A stretch of DNA of 64,000 nt from Deuterostichococcus epilithicus (lineage: Eukaryota; Chlorophyta; Trebouxiophyceae; Prasiolales; Stichococcaceae). The position numbers were made by a program, and so were the translations under genes. Positions 31,362 to 43,000 of this stretch are shown piece by piece. The notes under the pieces were generated by a model. It did no database searches, was not told where the DNA came from, and worked only from the letters and a program-made list of their open reading frames with translations. The stretch is taken from contig JAVTLE010000003.1 of assembly GCA_033439295.1 (NCBI GenBank), forward strand, positions 1,798,001 to 1,862,000, written 5' to 3'. Within the stretch, counting starts at the first letter, position 1. Each line of letters starts with the position of its first letter.

Positions 31362-34334
31362 ATGAGCGCCATGTGGAGAGCGACCGCTCTGGTTGGCGCT
31401 GTGCTGGTTGCAGCCGCAATCAAATCATGCGTCGCGCTAGAGAACGGAGTCGGGCTGACTCCCGCGATGGGCTTCAACACCTGGAACGCGTTCAACACCG
31501 CGAGTGCGCAACCAAGCCCTCTAGTCGGCAGTATGCCAGTAGACAAGGCCAGCCATGACGCTCGCAACTGTAGCTGAATGCCGGGACCTGTGCCGCTGCA
31601 GTAAACGAATCAGATATCCGTGACATGGCGGACCACATGGTCAACGATGGCTATCTGAAAGCAGGGTACACCTACCTTAACCTGGATGGTGCGCCTGAAT
31701 AATGCTGCCGTCGGTACTCCTCGCTCTCGCTCCATCTGGCATCTTGCATTCAGTATGTGTGTGTGCATGCGCGTGTGGCGTCTGACTGCGCTGAACCTTC
31801 CGTAGACGCCTGGTCGAACAACCAAAGGGGCGAGGACGGTCGGCTGCAGCCGCACCCACGCCGCTTCGTCTCCGGCATTGCTGCGCTTGCTGAGCACGTG
31901 CACGAGAGAGGTAGGCCGCCTGGTTTGGTGGCTCCTGCTGTAACTTGGTCGAGAGGAAGCTTGGCTGCAGTGCAGGCACAAGTTCTGGCAGGCCACACAC
32001 AGTCCATGTGTATGCGAGAGGCGGCCCTTTTCCAGCACGAGAGCTCACCAATATTGTATTCGACTTATACGGCTAGGGTTGAAGCTGGGGATATACGCCG
32101 ACGCCGGCTACCTCACCTGCGCCGGCTTCCCCGGCAGTCGCGGCTCCGAGAGGGTGGACGCGGAAACTTTTGCCACCTGGGGCATTGACTACCTCAAATA
32201 CGACAACTGCTGGTGGGTAACAGCGGCAGGGAACCGCCATGTCCGCCTCGTTTGCATGATTTCAATGGCACCAGTCGCCCTGCTCGCTGCAGGCTTCTCA
32301 GCTCCTCCGCCCGTCCATGCCTTTCGTCGTCCAGGACCTCTGTGCAAGTCCGAGCTCAAGCTCTGTTGGCACGCTCACGATAAAGGCTTTGCACTCGTAT
32401 CAGGGTTTTACTGAACAGCTTCGGCTCAAAGCTGGCCATGTCTGCGGGGGTCCCGCAGGGCGGCAAAAGACGACTGGGTGGTGGACCGGTACACAGCGAT
32501 GCGCGACGCGCTCAGTGCTACGGACCGCCCCATCCTGTTCTCCATGTGCGAGTGGGGCGTTGCGGACCCCTGGCTGTGGGCGCCCAAGGTGCGTGCGCGT
32601 TGGGCGAGGGCTCCGGCGGTTGCAGCGGCAGGTCTGGCGATGTGAAGCGGACTCGGCCTCTGAGCAGTCTGAGACCCCGCGCCAGGGCGCATCCCTGCAA
32701 CACAACACAGCACGACCCCTGGCTGCGTGTTGCACGAGTTGCACGGCATCACCGCATTGCGTGCAGTCGCCAGCCGCATCGGGCAAATGCGCCGCAGGTG
32801 GGCAACAGCTGGCGCACGACGGCAGATATTTCGCCCAACTGGGACAGCGTCCTGCTGTCCCTGGACAACAACGTGGGCCTGGCGCGCTTTGCGGGACCTG
32901 GCGCCTGGAACGACCCCGACATGCTGGAGGTGCCCTGCGGCCTGAACCTCGTACACTTTGCTCGGTGATGTGGACCTCCCCACCAGGCGTGTGACTGAGA
33001 GGCGAGTCGGTTCATAAGGACCCCGAAGTGCTAGAAATGGTCGACACTCGGAGGCTGGAAGCAGTCTGGTGCCACAAACCTCGGGCTGCGCACGCCTCAT
33101 TCAGGTGGGCAACGGGAAGCTGTCGCAACAGGCGCGCTTTGCGCTTTCGGCACTCGTGGCGGCGCCGCTGCTCATCGGCACAATCAGCTCTCCCGCGCCG
33201 CGCTGCGCAGGTGGGCAACGGGAAGCTGTCGCTGCCGGAGCAGCGGGCGCACTTTGCGCTGTGGGCGCTCATGAAGGCGCCGCTGCTCATCGGCACCGAC
33301 CTGCGGGCTGCTTCGCAATGCGTCAAGCGCATCTTGTTGGCGGAGGAGGTCATTGCCATCAACCAGGACGCGCTTGGCGTCGCGGGCGACCTCATCTGGA
33401 AGCAGGGCCCCAATGAGGTGCGGAGCTGTTGATGGTCTGCTGGAGCCTCGAGTTCCGACGGTCCTCAGCAGCGGCTGAGGTGCGAGGGTGCCGTGGCCGC
33501 CTGTGGCCAGGCCGCGCGGTCTTGCGGCCAAACACTGCCGTGCCCTGTGGCATTGTCGAGTTCTGAGCCCAGGTTCTGCAAGGCGCTACTCTGCTGAGCC
33601 TTCCAGTAACCGCCTCGTCTGCAGCCCTTCGGCTGCTGCCAGGCTGGTTTGTCGGAAGGCCTGAGCGATGGACCCTATTCCTGGAACCAGGTGTATGCGG
33701 CGCCGTTGGCGGGCGGCGGGCGCGCAGTTGTGCTGTTTAACCGCCACCACCCCGAGTACCCGCTCAATAACGTCACAGTGGACTGGGGCATGCTAGGGTA
33801 CAGGGACGACGAGGCGGCGACGGTGCGGGACCTGTACAAGGAAGCTGACCTGGGCACGCACTCCGGTGAATATTCCGGAATGCTCACTTCTGCTGCACTG
33901 AGTTGACGGCAGCCGCTTTGGGGCCAACCTAATGCATCGCCGTGTCCAGGCGCGCGCGGCAGCGTGCACAAGTGCCGCAGCATTTCAGGGCTGCAGCGGG
34001 GTCTCAGTGCATCGAGCGCTGCCGCATGGCGCGTCAGGCAGATGACGGCTCTGCCGCTGAGCAATCCAGTGGTCCCATTCCATCCGGATTCAGCCGCAGT
34101 GGCTGAGCCACCTGCGGCGGCTGCACATGTGCAGGCAGCTTCACGGCGGCAGTCGAGGCTCATGGTGTCGTGGCGCTGCGCATCACGCCTCTCGACAAGA
34201 AGGGGGCCAAGCAGCACGAGGCCTGGCGCCCGTGGCACGCTGACGGGGCTGTGGCCGCCAGGCTGCGCGGGGCACCGAGCCGGCGCAACCACGGGCTGCG
34301 GGGGCCTGGCGAGCATGGACGTGTGGAGGAATGA
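31362..34334 (+). CDS. Alpha-galactosidase, GH27 family (secreted)
   Basis: This enzyme cleaves terminal alpha-galactosyl residues. It starts at 31362 ([19 protein letters not shown]), a clear signal peptide. The mature part begins [18 protein letters not shown], the GH27 opening. Following exons give [37 protein letters not shown], and [11 protein letters not shown], whose Asp is the nucleophile. Then come [18 protein letters not shown] and [16 protein letters not shown], whose Asp in TTADI is the acid/base by family analogy. [35 protein letters not shown] and [18 protein letters not shown] follow. The C-terminal beta-domain carries [36 protein letters not shown] and ends near 34334 after a basic tail. 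All catalytic residues are present. It is likely vacuolar, cell-wall or secreted. A tandem partial copy of one exon precedes the real one at 33211. Confidence 0.9.
33102..33181 (+). repeat. Exon-edge echo in alpha-galactosidase (copy of 33208-33290)
   Basis: The acceptor and first about 75 bases of the exon at 33211 are repeated 106 bases upstream. The real exon reads [17 protein letters not shown] and the copy reads [17 protein letters not shown]. The copy ends at CTCATCGGCA without an obvious donor and lacks family-typical residues, so the downstream copy is the functional exon. Confidence 0.85.
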
Positions 34335-34872
34335 CAGTGCATGCGTGTAAGACATCTCGTTTTGAACGATGGTCAGAGCTTCATGACAGTCAGAGCCTGG
34401 AGGTTACACAGAGCACAAGCACACACCAAGTGCACATGTGAACTGTCAACAGTTGCTTTGCCGTCAGAGGTCGACTGGAGTTGTAAAATTGCGCACGTTG
34501 ACTGGTTGACTTGTTACCATGGGTTGATCAGTGCCCACACACAACGTGGCATCTAAAGCCTTGTGCGAGGCGCATGCTTGCAGATGGGTGGCATGCGGAA
34601 GAATGCATTGTGAAGCCTTCCTATACCTAGATTTCAGTCCTAGCAGGTGCACAAGGACACACACATACAGGCGACCCAATGCGGCTCAAGCCATCTAGGT
34701 GTACAGGAGACCCTTTGACAGGAGCATCGGACACTCGAACATGTCGAATTACTCGCTCCGCTCGCATGAAATATCTGCCTCGAGTCATCGGTCAGTGCCG
34801 AAGGCGAGCAGCACGTCTTCCCGTACCGCGCCCCGCCATCGCCTTGGCCACAGTTCACCGATTGAGGTTGGT
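34335..34872. other. Convergent 3' intergenic region
   Basis: About 540 bases lie between stop codons of alpha-galactosidase and the HVA22/REEP gene. TGTAA, the usual chlorophyte polyadenylation signal, occurs close after the alpha-galactosidase stop (about 34347), but its use is not shown. No exon is seen. Confidence 0.35.
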
Positions 34873-36417
34873 TCAGCGCTGCTTGCGTGCCTCGCCGCTG
34901 CCGTCGCCGCTGCCGGCACGCTGCGTGCCAAAGGCGTTCATGGCCGCCTGCGCCGCGTTGCGGGGCGACGGCCATGTGTAGCCGCCGCCTGCGTCGCTCT
35001 GCCTGCCATTGCCGCCTGCACTGCTGTGCCTGCCGCCGCCCTGCGTCTGGCCGGCCAGCCGCAGGTGCAAGTAGCTTTGTGTCGAGTACAGGGCTGCAAC
35101 CGCGGTGCGACAGGCGTGTTGCTTGTGTCCAGCAGCGTGCAGTCACCAAGTCGTCAGCGCCAGTCGGCCCTGTGCGGCATGCAGCTTCTGCAGAGCTCAC
35201 CCTGGACTGCAGATTCTGGAGCTGATTCACGGCGCCGTACGCGTTCGCCTGGATGAACTGCATGGCCCTGCAGTCGATGCAGAGGTGCGCATTCGGGAAA
35301 TGGGGCTGGCAAACATCGCGGCTGGCACGAGGCGCTAACGGCAACCAACCATATGCAGAACCATGTGCAAGTTCAGCCAACGCCTGAGACCAGCCTTTCG
35401 AGACGCAGGTTGAGGCTCCAGCAGGTGAGTATCAGGAACGCACTTGCTGAAATTGCCCGACACAAAATCACCCCCCATAGCCTTGAATTCTTCCAGCTTC
35501 TGATCGATGGTGGCCTCATGCGCCAGCAGTAATGGCTGCATGTGGTAAAAACAGCAGTTGGAACCTTCCCGTCAGCAATCTGACCACAAGGCCACATGCA
35601 AAACTGCAGGTTGATGCAGCCTCAACCAGCTTGCAGAATGGGTCAGCGGCCAGCAGCACGCCAGTGCTGGACTGCAATGCAGCGTCATGCTGTAATGCCA
35701 CTGCCCACCTGCAGTGTGTGGGTGTAGAGATACACTGCGCCGCGCGATTTCGGGTGCCACAGCCAGATGACGAACAACAGCTTAGCTTCGTAGTACAGCG
35801 GCATCCTGCGCATGCATGACAGATTCCTCAAACACAATCTTGCATGGCCGCGTAGTGCCATCGCATATGTAAAACCTTGCAACATGCACGACTCTGACGG
35901 TCAGTCTGATTGCACCCTCCACTACGGCGCGTGTGCGACGTCGACAAAACCTCTAAAGGCACCACGCACCAGGAGACAAAGATGTCCAGTAACCGCTCTG
36001 CGCCGGTGAACAGCGCCAGCGTCAGCCAGTATACGGCCCACTCGCGGATGTGTTCTGTGTTCTGCGACTCCACCGCCTTGAAGCACTGGTAGGCCGGCCA
36101 TACGTACCCAAGGAGATTCCTGCAAACATCACATGGAGTATCCTCGTTCCCGGTGAGGAGCGGGTCATCAGTTTTGAACCATTTTTTCGGAGGGCAACCA
36201 TCCAAGATCGCGCGTGGTGCGTACTCACAGTAGAATCTTGCATAAAAAATCGCCCAGCATGACGCCGTCGGGCTGAGGTCAGCGGAATCGAAGTCGGATC
36301 CGAGGTTGCGATTCTTGCTTGCGGATTGGGAGTGCGGCCCGAGGGTAGGCCTTGAGTGAGATTAACTGCACTGCTCACAAAGCTTATTGTAAGGGCAACT
36401 GTGAACCAAGATTCCAT
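34873..36417 (-). CDS. HVA22/REEP family ER membrane-shaping protein
   Basis: TB2/DP1/HVA22 proteins insert hairpins into the ER membrane and shape tubules. In plants they are linked to stress and ER-phagy. The start at 36417 gives MESWFTVALTISFVSSAVNL. The next exon carries RNLLGYVWPAYQCFKAVES and EWAVYWLTLALFTGAERLL, the family's core hydrophobic hairpins. The following exons carry PLYYEAKLLFVIWLWHPKS and GAVYLY, then HEATIDQKLEEFKAMGGDF and AMQFIQANAYGAVNQLQ. The last exon is Gly/Ser/Ala-rich and ends GSGEARKQR at 34873. The tail is longer than in the shortest HVA22 proteins and hydrophilic, as in REEP1-4. The gene shares its promoter region with PNPase. Confidence 0.87.
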
Positions 36418-37019
36418 CGCCCCGGCGAAGTGCAGCAGAGGGTTTTTGGCCCTGCCCGACACGCAACACGCCCTGTTGGCACTTTCATCGCCGTAGTCGA
36501 TCATCTGCGCGGCGCTTGGGCCGTTATTTAAAAACACGATAAGATTGTTGCTGACATCTTCTTTGGCACTCGCTCGCGACACGTTGGCCAGCAACCGTTT
36601 TGCAAGACATGCACTCGTGACGACTGGCGGTTTCGGAACGTGCCAGCAAGGCTTTGCCTCGCTGATTGCGACATGCATCGATGCAAGCATGCATGCAAAA
36701 TCTTCGCTCGCAGCTTGGCAGCACAGGAGGCAAGACTTGCAGGTGCGCCATCAGGCGCCGCTCCAGACGGCGCCGCACTCTAATCCGACCCTGTTGTGCA
36801 TGCGACTCGCATTGAATTAGGAACCTCTCCCATTGAGCAATGGAGAGGTTCGATCTATCGATTGGTCGCAGGTTCCCGCGAGCCCCAGCTGATCGCGGCT
36901 CAGCTACTGCAGGTGCGGCTGCTGGCATGCACATGCAGTGAAGCATGAGCTGTATGCATGCAGTGTGTGCGTCTGGCCTTGTGACCGCGCCGTCCCCCAC
37001 GCCTTCACCTTCCCCCGCA
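36418..37019. promoter_or_regulatory. Divergent promoter region, HVA22 and PNPase
   Basis: About 600 bases lie between the HVA22 start and the first supported PNPase exon. It includes a 13-bp inverted repeat at 36822-36851 (see findings). The true PNPase ATG exon may also lie within this stretch. Confidence 0.4.
36822..36851. repeat. Short inverted repeat (hairpin candidate)
   Basis: AACCTCTCCCATTG is followed after a 2-base gap by CAATGGAGAGGTT. The arms pair over 13 bases with one unpaired C. It lies in the HVA22/PNPase divergent region and could be a cruciform, a dyad binding site or an RNA hairpin. Confidence 0.75.
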
Positions 37020-40000
37020 GTGGCCGGGCCAGTGTAGCGGTGCGCCTCCCCTGCGGAAGTATGGGACAGCCTGCATCAGGGCAGCGGCCGCTGGTCCAGA
37101 CCTGGACAGGCTCGACGCAGCGGCAGCAGCAGCGCTGGACGCATCGGATGATGACAGCGAGCCGTCGGCTGAGGCTGCTGCGAGCGAGCTGTCAGATGCA
37201 GACGCAGCAGAGGGTGACGGCATGGTGAATGCGGCTAGTGAGCTGCGGAATGCGCTGCGCGAGCTCCCACTGGGTGCGCGATGTCGCTTGCAGGTCTCAG
37301 CCTCGATTGCAATGGACACGTCTTCATGTGTCTGCAACCTGTTTCTAAGTATGCCCAGTTGATTGGACGCTGTGCATCCACACAAAACAGGCTCTCTCCC
37401 CGTAAGGAGGCAGGAGGTAACAGAATTGTCCAGAGCCAGACAAACAGCTTGCAAGCAGTGCGCAGCCCTTGCGTGGGAGTCGAACGTGCCGCCCTGCCAC
37501 AGGCGGCAGCATACGGGCGTCGACCTCGGCGCTGGCCGGCGTCCCGGAGACCAGTTTCGAGGTGGGACGCCTGGCGCGGCTGGCTAACGGCTCCTGCATT
37601 GTTCGGCAGGGCAACACACAGGTGCGACTCCACATGCACATCTGAGCTTGCTTCTCCCAAAACCATTGGCATGTCATAACGTCGTAATGTCGTAATGTTT
37701 GCAAGATTGAGTCTGCTAGGCGGCTTGCGTGACGGTCTGCGGCGCTGAGGTAGGTGGCAGAGGATTGGTAGTGCAGAGTGCCAATGCCGGCTCCTGCACA
37801 GCCTGTTCTCGTCCACCTTCCGTTGTCAGGTGCTTGATGCGGCACATGTGCCAGCAAACCATCAAAACTTCAAATCAGTTGGAACGGTTCACCTCCTAGT
37901 ATGTTGAAGTGTGTGAAACCAGGTGCTAGCTGCGCTGGCGTGCAACGCGGCGCGCACATCCTTCAAGCGTGACCACGATGGCATCCCCCTCGAGGTGAGG
38001 CGCCCGCACCTGCGCACCGACAGACGGTCCGCTCTGGGAGGCTTGCAGACTTCTGGGAACCGTCTCAGGTTAAGGACACAGAGACACCCAACACGCACCA
38101 CCCACAGACGATTCGCCGGCTGGACCCCCCTGCTGCAGGTGGACTTCAGGGAGCGGCAATACACGGTCGGCAAGATGCCGGGGTCGTTCACCCGCGCGGA
38201 GGGTCCGCCGGTGCCGCGGGAGGTGCTGGCGGGCTGCGCCATCGATCGCGCGCTGCGGCCGCTGTTCCCGCCCGGCTTCACCTTTGACGTCCAGGTGCTC
38301 GCTCAGCCTGAACGAAGCTTGAACGGGGACAAGTGCTCCGGGTCTGCATGTCGGCAGTGCAGACCTGGTCGTCGTTCCACAGCAACGGCCCATGCCTGTT
38401 GGGTCTTGCACATGCTCGCACATGCGCTGGCACGCTGCCAGGTCGACACTGTCCGCAGCTTTGGGACATAGTTGCGTGTCGCCTCATGCAGGTCACGGCG
38501 AACGTGCTGAGCGCGGACGGTGTGCACTCCGCTGACGTGCTGGCAATCAATGCCGCATCGGCCGCGCTGGCGGCGTCGCCCGTGTCCTGGGCCGGCCCCG
38601 TGGGCGCGGTGCGAGTGGCGGTCGCAGGCGGCAGGGCGGCGGTCGAGCCGGAGGCGCCGGGCGGTGTGGACGGCGCCCCGCCGGCGCTGCGGCTGCTGGT
38701 GGCGGGCACACGCGACCGCATCGTCATGCTGGAGGCGGAGGTCGGCCATCTTCAGGGCTGATGTGTCGTCGAACTCTCCCCGGAGATTGTGCTTCAGGTT
38801 TTCTGGGACTCAGCACGCGAAACGGCGTCAACATGATGAAGGCAGATCCAAGATGGTGGAGTCCCTGCCAGGGCGCGGCTGCTAGGGCTCGTTTCAAGGC
38901 TGAGCTGGCCAGGGCCACCGGCCTCCTTCTGCACACAGACACCGTCCTGCAGACATGTGGCTGCCCTTCACCTGTGCCTTCTCTTGACGTTGAGCCTCGG
39001 CAAAGCATCTCGGTCCCCAGCATATGCAGCACGTCTTCGAGCTGCCGTGCTGATCTACACCATGGCTTACTGCAGGGCCATGAGGCCACTGAGGAGGACT
39101 TCGCGGCGGCGCTCGCGGCAGCGGAGCCCGCAGTCGCGGCGCTCATCGCGGCCCAGGAGCGACTCGCCGCCGCGGCCCAGGCACGCATCAGCTGTCGTTT
39201 CGGAAAAGACGACACTTCCCCACGCGCGTGCTTGCTCAGTCTGCCAATCTTTTGCGCAAGCCTCGCTTGGTTCAGTGCCCGCACATGCCGCTGGCGCCCC
39301 GCAGGAGAAGGTGTCTCGCTGTAAAATCTGGCTGAAGGTTGCCGACGAGATCACTGGTGGCAAACATCATATCTTTGAAACGACACGATGCTGGCTGCGT
39401 TCATGGTAATTCCACTCGAAACCGCAGGTAGCCAAGCTGGAGCTGGCTGCCGACTCGGGGCCCGACCCAATAGGCATGCGCACAGTGGCAAAGCATGCTC
39501 GGTCGCTGGTGCAGGCTGCTATGCGGTGCGCTCACCCACTTGCATGCCTGCCTCGCCTGCATGCATGCACGCCTGCAGTGTCGGAACGACCATGCTGTAT
39601 CCATCACCAGGTCTGCGTGCACAGGCCTCCAGGGGCGAAGCGTGTGCCTCGCCACCTGGCGCGCGATGCGCTGTGGGCCCAAAGCCTGGGGCTGCACGAG
39701 CTGTGCCATGGTTTCCCACAGGGTGTAGGGTTTAGGGTTTCACAACTCCCGCTGACAGCCTGCCCGGCTGCCACAGGCACACAGAGGGCGGCAAGGCCGC
39801 GCGGGCGGCGCGGCTGCACGCGGTGAAGCATACCGTGACCGAGAAGTTGCGCAGCATAGGTGGGCGTCGCCCTGCGCTGCATGCTGACAGCGGCTGTGAC
39901 TGCCTCTCGGCCACAGAGGGCTCACATTGAAGGCACGCTGCTGTGGTGTCAAGCGGTCGCTCACCGTTCATCACGGGCAGTATTCCATTTGGACAGCGTC

Positions 40001-43000
40001 AGGCAGTCTATCAACCCATCCGTTACGCACCTCATATGTTTCTGCCGCAGGCGGCTTCAGGTTCGAGAACAGCCGGATACGCGGCAGCGGCTGCGCATCA
40101 CCGGCAGACTTCGATGCCGGCATCGCCGCGCTCGTCGGCGAGGCTGTCCGAGACATGGTGGTGGCCGAGGGTCTGCGCCCAGACGGGCGCGGGCCCAGCG
40201 ACCTGCGCCCCCTGCACTGCGAGGTGGCACTCTCTGATACGATGCAATTTACGGCTGCGGCACGGCAGGCAGGACACACAAGAAGACCATCCGGCACGCA
40301 GAGCAACTGCCAACAACTTCTGTGTGGAGTCATCTGAGCAGCAGCTGCGAGGCCTGGTCTGGGCCATGGGTGACGGCGGTGTGCCAATGGCGCTTCAGCA
40401 GGAGCAAGTTGTGCTGCTGCGCAAGGGTTCAGCCAGCGACCATTCAGTGCTGCAGCCATCGGTGTCGGACAGCGCACCCAGCTGTTGCCGCTACATGCAT
40501 GCAGGTGGGCGGCGTGCCTGTGGTGCACGGCAGCGCGCTGTTCCAGTGCGGCGAGACGCAGAGCCTGGCGACGGCCACCGTGGCGACGCTGTCAGATGCC
40601 GGGGAGGGCTCCTCGCCGCTCGTCGTGCACTACACCTCGCCACCCTTCGCCAACAACGAGGTGCCCGCCCGACAGAGCAGCGGTCACGCTGCACTGTCCC
40701 GGGGCCGCAGCGTCCCGCTGCCGTCACCGCTTGTGTGGCTTCTGCCCTCCTAGCCCCTCGCCGGGTCTGACATCCAGCTCACGTGCCAGCTCTGCGGCCT
40801 GCTGGCGGCCGCCAGCACCATCGGGCGGCCGCAGGCGGCGCCCTGTGTGTTGTGTGGCGCGCGCAGAGCAGCAAACCCAGCTGAGGGGCTCAGCGTCTGA
40901 AAGGTCGTGGTCCTGTGTGAGGGAGCGTATTATCCCACAAGGCCCCTGCAGAAGATGTGGCATGACGCATCCTGGCTACCCATCAAGCAGAGATGGTGGC
41001 CGCGCGGCGGGTGCCAGGGCGCAGGGGCGGCGGCCCCCCAAGCGGGAAATGAGGCACAATCCCGCACCCCTGCAATTTTCACATGGCAGACTTCAGCTGC
41101 AGCCCTGCACTGCCCGGCAGGTGTCGAGGCGTGGCGGCAGCGGCCCCACAAAGCGGGAGGTGGGTCACTCGGAGCTGGTCCGGCGCGCGCTGGCGCCCTC
41201 CCTGCCGCTCGGCTCGCCCGACTTCCCCTGGGCGGTGCGCCCTTCGCTTTTCCCCCGCCTTGCTGAGGGTCCAAGAGTCGCCACGTGAGCAGCTCAGCAC
41301 GTCCGGCTGCTTGCCAGGTGCCTGGCTGGACGCTTGTTGCGACCCTGCGGTTGCTTGCACCCTTGCCCCTGACGCCGAAATCGAGTGCTGCCTTGCATTG
41401 CTGCAAATCCATCATCGCCAGTGTGTCTGCCAAAGGGTCGAACTCAAGGTCCTGCGGCCACAGGTGCGGCTGAACGCAGACACGCTAGCAGCCAACGGCT
41501 CCTCCAGCATGGCGGCCGTGTGCGCCGGCAGCCTGGCGCTGGCGGCCGCGGGGCTGCCGTCGGTTGGCGGGCAGACCGCCGGCGTGGCCGTCGGCCTGCT
41601 CACGGCGCGGCCGCACTTCGACCAGGCGGCGGCGGCGGCATCGGCCTCGTCTGCTGTCACACCAGCTCAGACGGCAGACGGCGGCGGCGGCGGTGCACAC
41701 GGCGCCTCTGGGTGGTTTGGCAGCAGCAGCGGCAGCGGCGGCGAAGGCGACGGCGCCCGACAGGAGCTTGTCGTGGATCTTCAGGTGAGAGCCATCAGAC
41801 TGGCTGCGTTTGCCTGGCATTGTTTGCAATGCCTGGTAGCGTCGGGCCCAAACCGTGCTGCTGACCATCCAGAGAGTGTGATGCCTGTCACCTGGGTTGG
41901 AGGTTGCAGTGCGGCCATGCAACGCGGGGCTTTGTAATGCAGCATAGGCCGTGCGCTTGCATTGCCTGCATGTCATGCGCAGCAGTGACGGGCTGCACCA
42001 GGCGCCATCCGGACGAGCGCACCTTCACATGACTTCCTTGTACGTCACCGAGTAGAGCACCGGCTGCCTGTTTCACGACAGGGCCTGGAGGATGCCGTTG
42101 GCGATATGGACTTTAAGGTGGCAGGCACGCGTGGCGGGATCACCGCTGCGCAGCTGGGCGTGAAGTCGGCAGGTGCCTGAGACATCTGTAAGACTACTTC
42201 TGCGAATGGTGCATGGGGAGGTGCAAGAGAGGCTGCACTTCTGTCTGCCCACCGCTTCGTGTCCTGCATTGCCCGGCGTCACCGCTGCAAACCATTTGGT
42301 GCATTGAGTGATCAGGATGAACACAGGTGGAGACAGCACAGCATTTCGGTGGCTTCGAGCCCATGAAGTTGATTGCGGCAGAGCAGGATTGCGAGCTTAC
42401 GCCCTCTTTCTGCATGGCCACGATGTTGCCTGCCGCATCGCTTGGCTTCAACCACACAGGCGGTGCTCGCAGCCCGCAGCAGCAGAGGCGGTGTGGCTTC
42501 CGGCGCGATCAAGCGCTGCGGCACCGCCGACGCAAGAGTCACACAGCGGCTAACCCCGTGCACGCAGGCGTGGGTGCCGACGTCGTGCTGCAGGCGCTGT
42601 CCGCGGCGCGGCATGCGCACGGCGACATTTTGACAGCAATGGAAACGGTGGCGGCCGCCGGCGAAGATGCAAAGGCCCGCTTCAGCACCGTCACCATAGA
42701 CTCCAGCAAGATCGGGCGCCTCATAGGTCTGTCAGTTCTGGCCAGGATCTGCCGCAATCAACCTCCCAGCACAGTACGGGCGCCTCATCGGTCCGCTGCC
42801 ACTCAGGGTTAGGAGTTTGTCCCCATGCTCTCCGCCCCACTGAGGCCCCCTGCGCTGCCTGTCCTGGATTTCGAGGGCACAGGGTTCGAGGGCACAGCCG
42901 GGCGCTGGCCGTGTGGGGTGTGAACAGCAGCTCCGCGTGGCTGCGTCCGCTGCGGCGCCTGGTCGTGTCAGCCCGCCGGGGCCAGCCGCGGCTCTCAGGG

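Noticed and set aside
42308-42553. Open frames inside a PNPase intron ([17 protein letters not shown])
   Set aside because: They fall between conserved PNPase exons that join in family order, and resemble nothing in PNPase.
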